A stretch of DNA of 5,826 nt from CAYUAG01 sp046483025 (GTDB taxonomy: Bacteria; Zhuqueibacterota; QNDG01; CAYUAG01): positions 1 through 5,826 of the forward strand of contig JAWODZ010000202.1 of the NCBI GenBank assembly GCA_046483025.1, written 5' to 3'. Every line of letters starts with the position of its first letter. Position 1 is the first letter of the stretch. The notes beneath the pieces were generated by a model. It was not told the origin of the DNA, searched no databases, and saw only the letters and a program-made list of their open reading frames with translations. Position numbers and translations under genes: made by a program. This document shows positions 5,816 to 5,826 of the stretch, piece after piece.

Positions 5816-5826
5816 ATTGATAAATC

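Noticed and set aside
5648..5824. Open frame on the minus strand from near the window edge to a TAA at 5650-5648, about 58 codons, possibly the end of an upstream gene
   Set aside because: The first part is translated hairpin repeat (NPPESPFGKGG), the rest overlaps the parA promoter and resembles no family I know, including RsmG, which often precedes parA. A run of this length is possible by chance.
1..5826. parS site for ParB
   Set aside because: I scanned for TTCAC/GTGAA and CACGTG cores and found none resembling the 16-base palindrome; the isolated CACGT and CGTGAA bits lack the other half.

Overview
The window is low-GC bacterial DNA, and every gene I can support is on the minus strand, so transcription runs from high to low coordinates. 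It holds two gene blocks. The first (about 5682 down to 2627) is a compact parA - parB - M23 peptidase - bactofilin cluster. The second (about 2482 down to position 1, continuing off the left edge) is the start of a V-type (A/V) ATPase operon: subunit E, a DUF2764-family protein, and the catalytic subunit A, which is cut by the window edge.

Layout from the upstream (right) end: 5626-5826 has no convincing gene. It contains a GC-rich hairpin repeat at the edge and a good sigma-A-type promoter for parA, whose -35 box lies inside a perfect 9+9 inverted repeat. parA (TTG start) overlaps parB by 4 bases (ATGA). parB is followed after 12 bases by a membrane-anchored M23 (LytM-type) endopeptidase with intact zinc ligands, then after 69 bases by a bactofilin (TTG start, strong Shine-Dalgarno). 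The 234-base gap 2393-2626 separates the blocks and is very AT-rich, with palindromes and a weak candidate promoter for the ATPase operon. Subunit E overlaps the DUF2764 gene by 8 bases, and subunit A follows 12 bases later.

Functionally, ParA/ParB segregate the chromosome origin. The bactofilin and M23 peptidase form a cytoskeleton plus cell-wall hydrolase pair of the kind that shapes cells elsewhere. Their fusion into one apparent operon suggests coupling of origin positioning to local wall remodelling. The ATPase block is a rotary proton or sodium pump of the E-DUF2764-A layout known from spirochaetes, chlamydiae and Bacteroidetes, not the usual Firmicutes ntp layout.

Organism: low GC, chromosomal Soj/Spo0J-type ParAB and a V-type ATPase point to a bacterium, quite possibly an anaerobe. 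A Halanaerobiales-like or other deep-branching low-GC lineage is a guess; the window has no rRNA or other marker to settle it. I saw no mobile element, CRISPR array, tRNA or defence gene.
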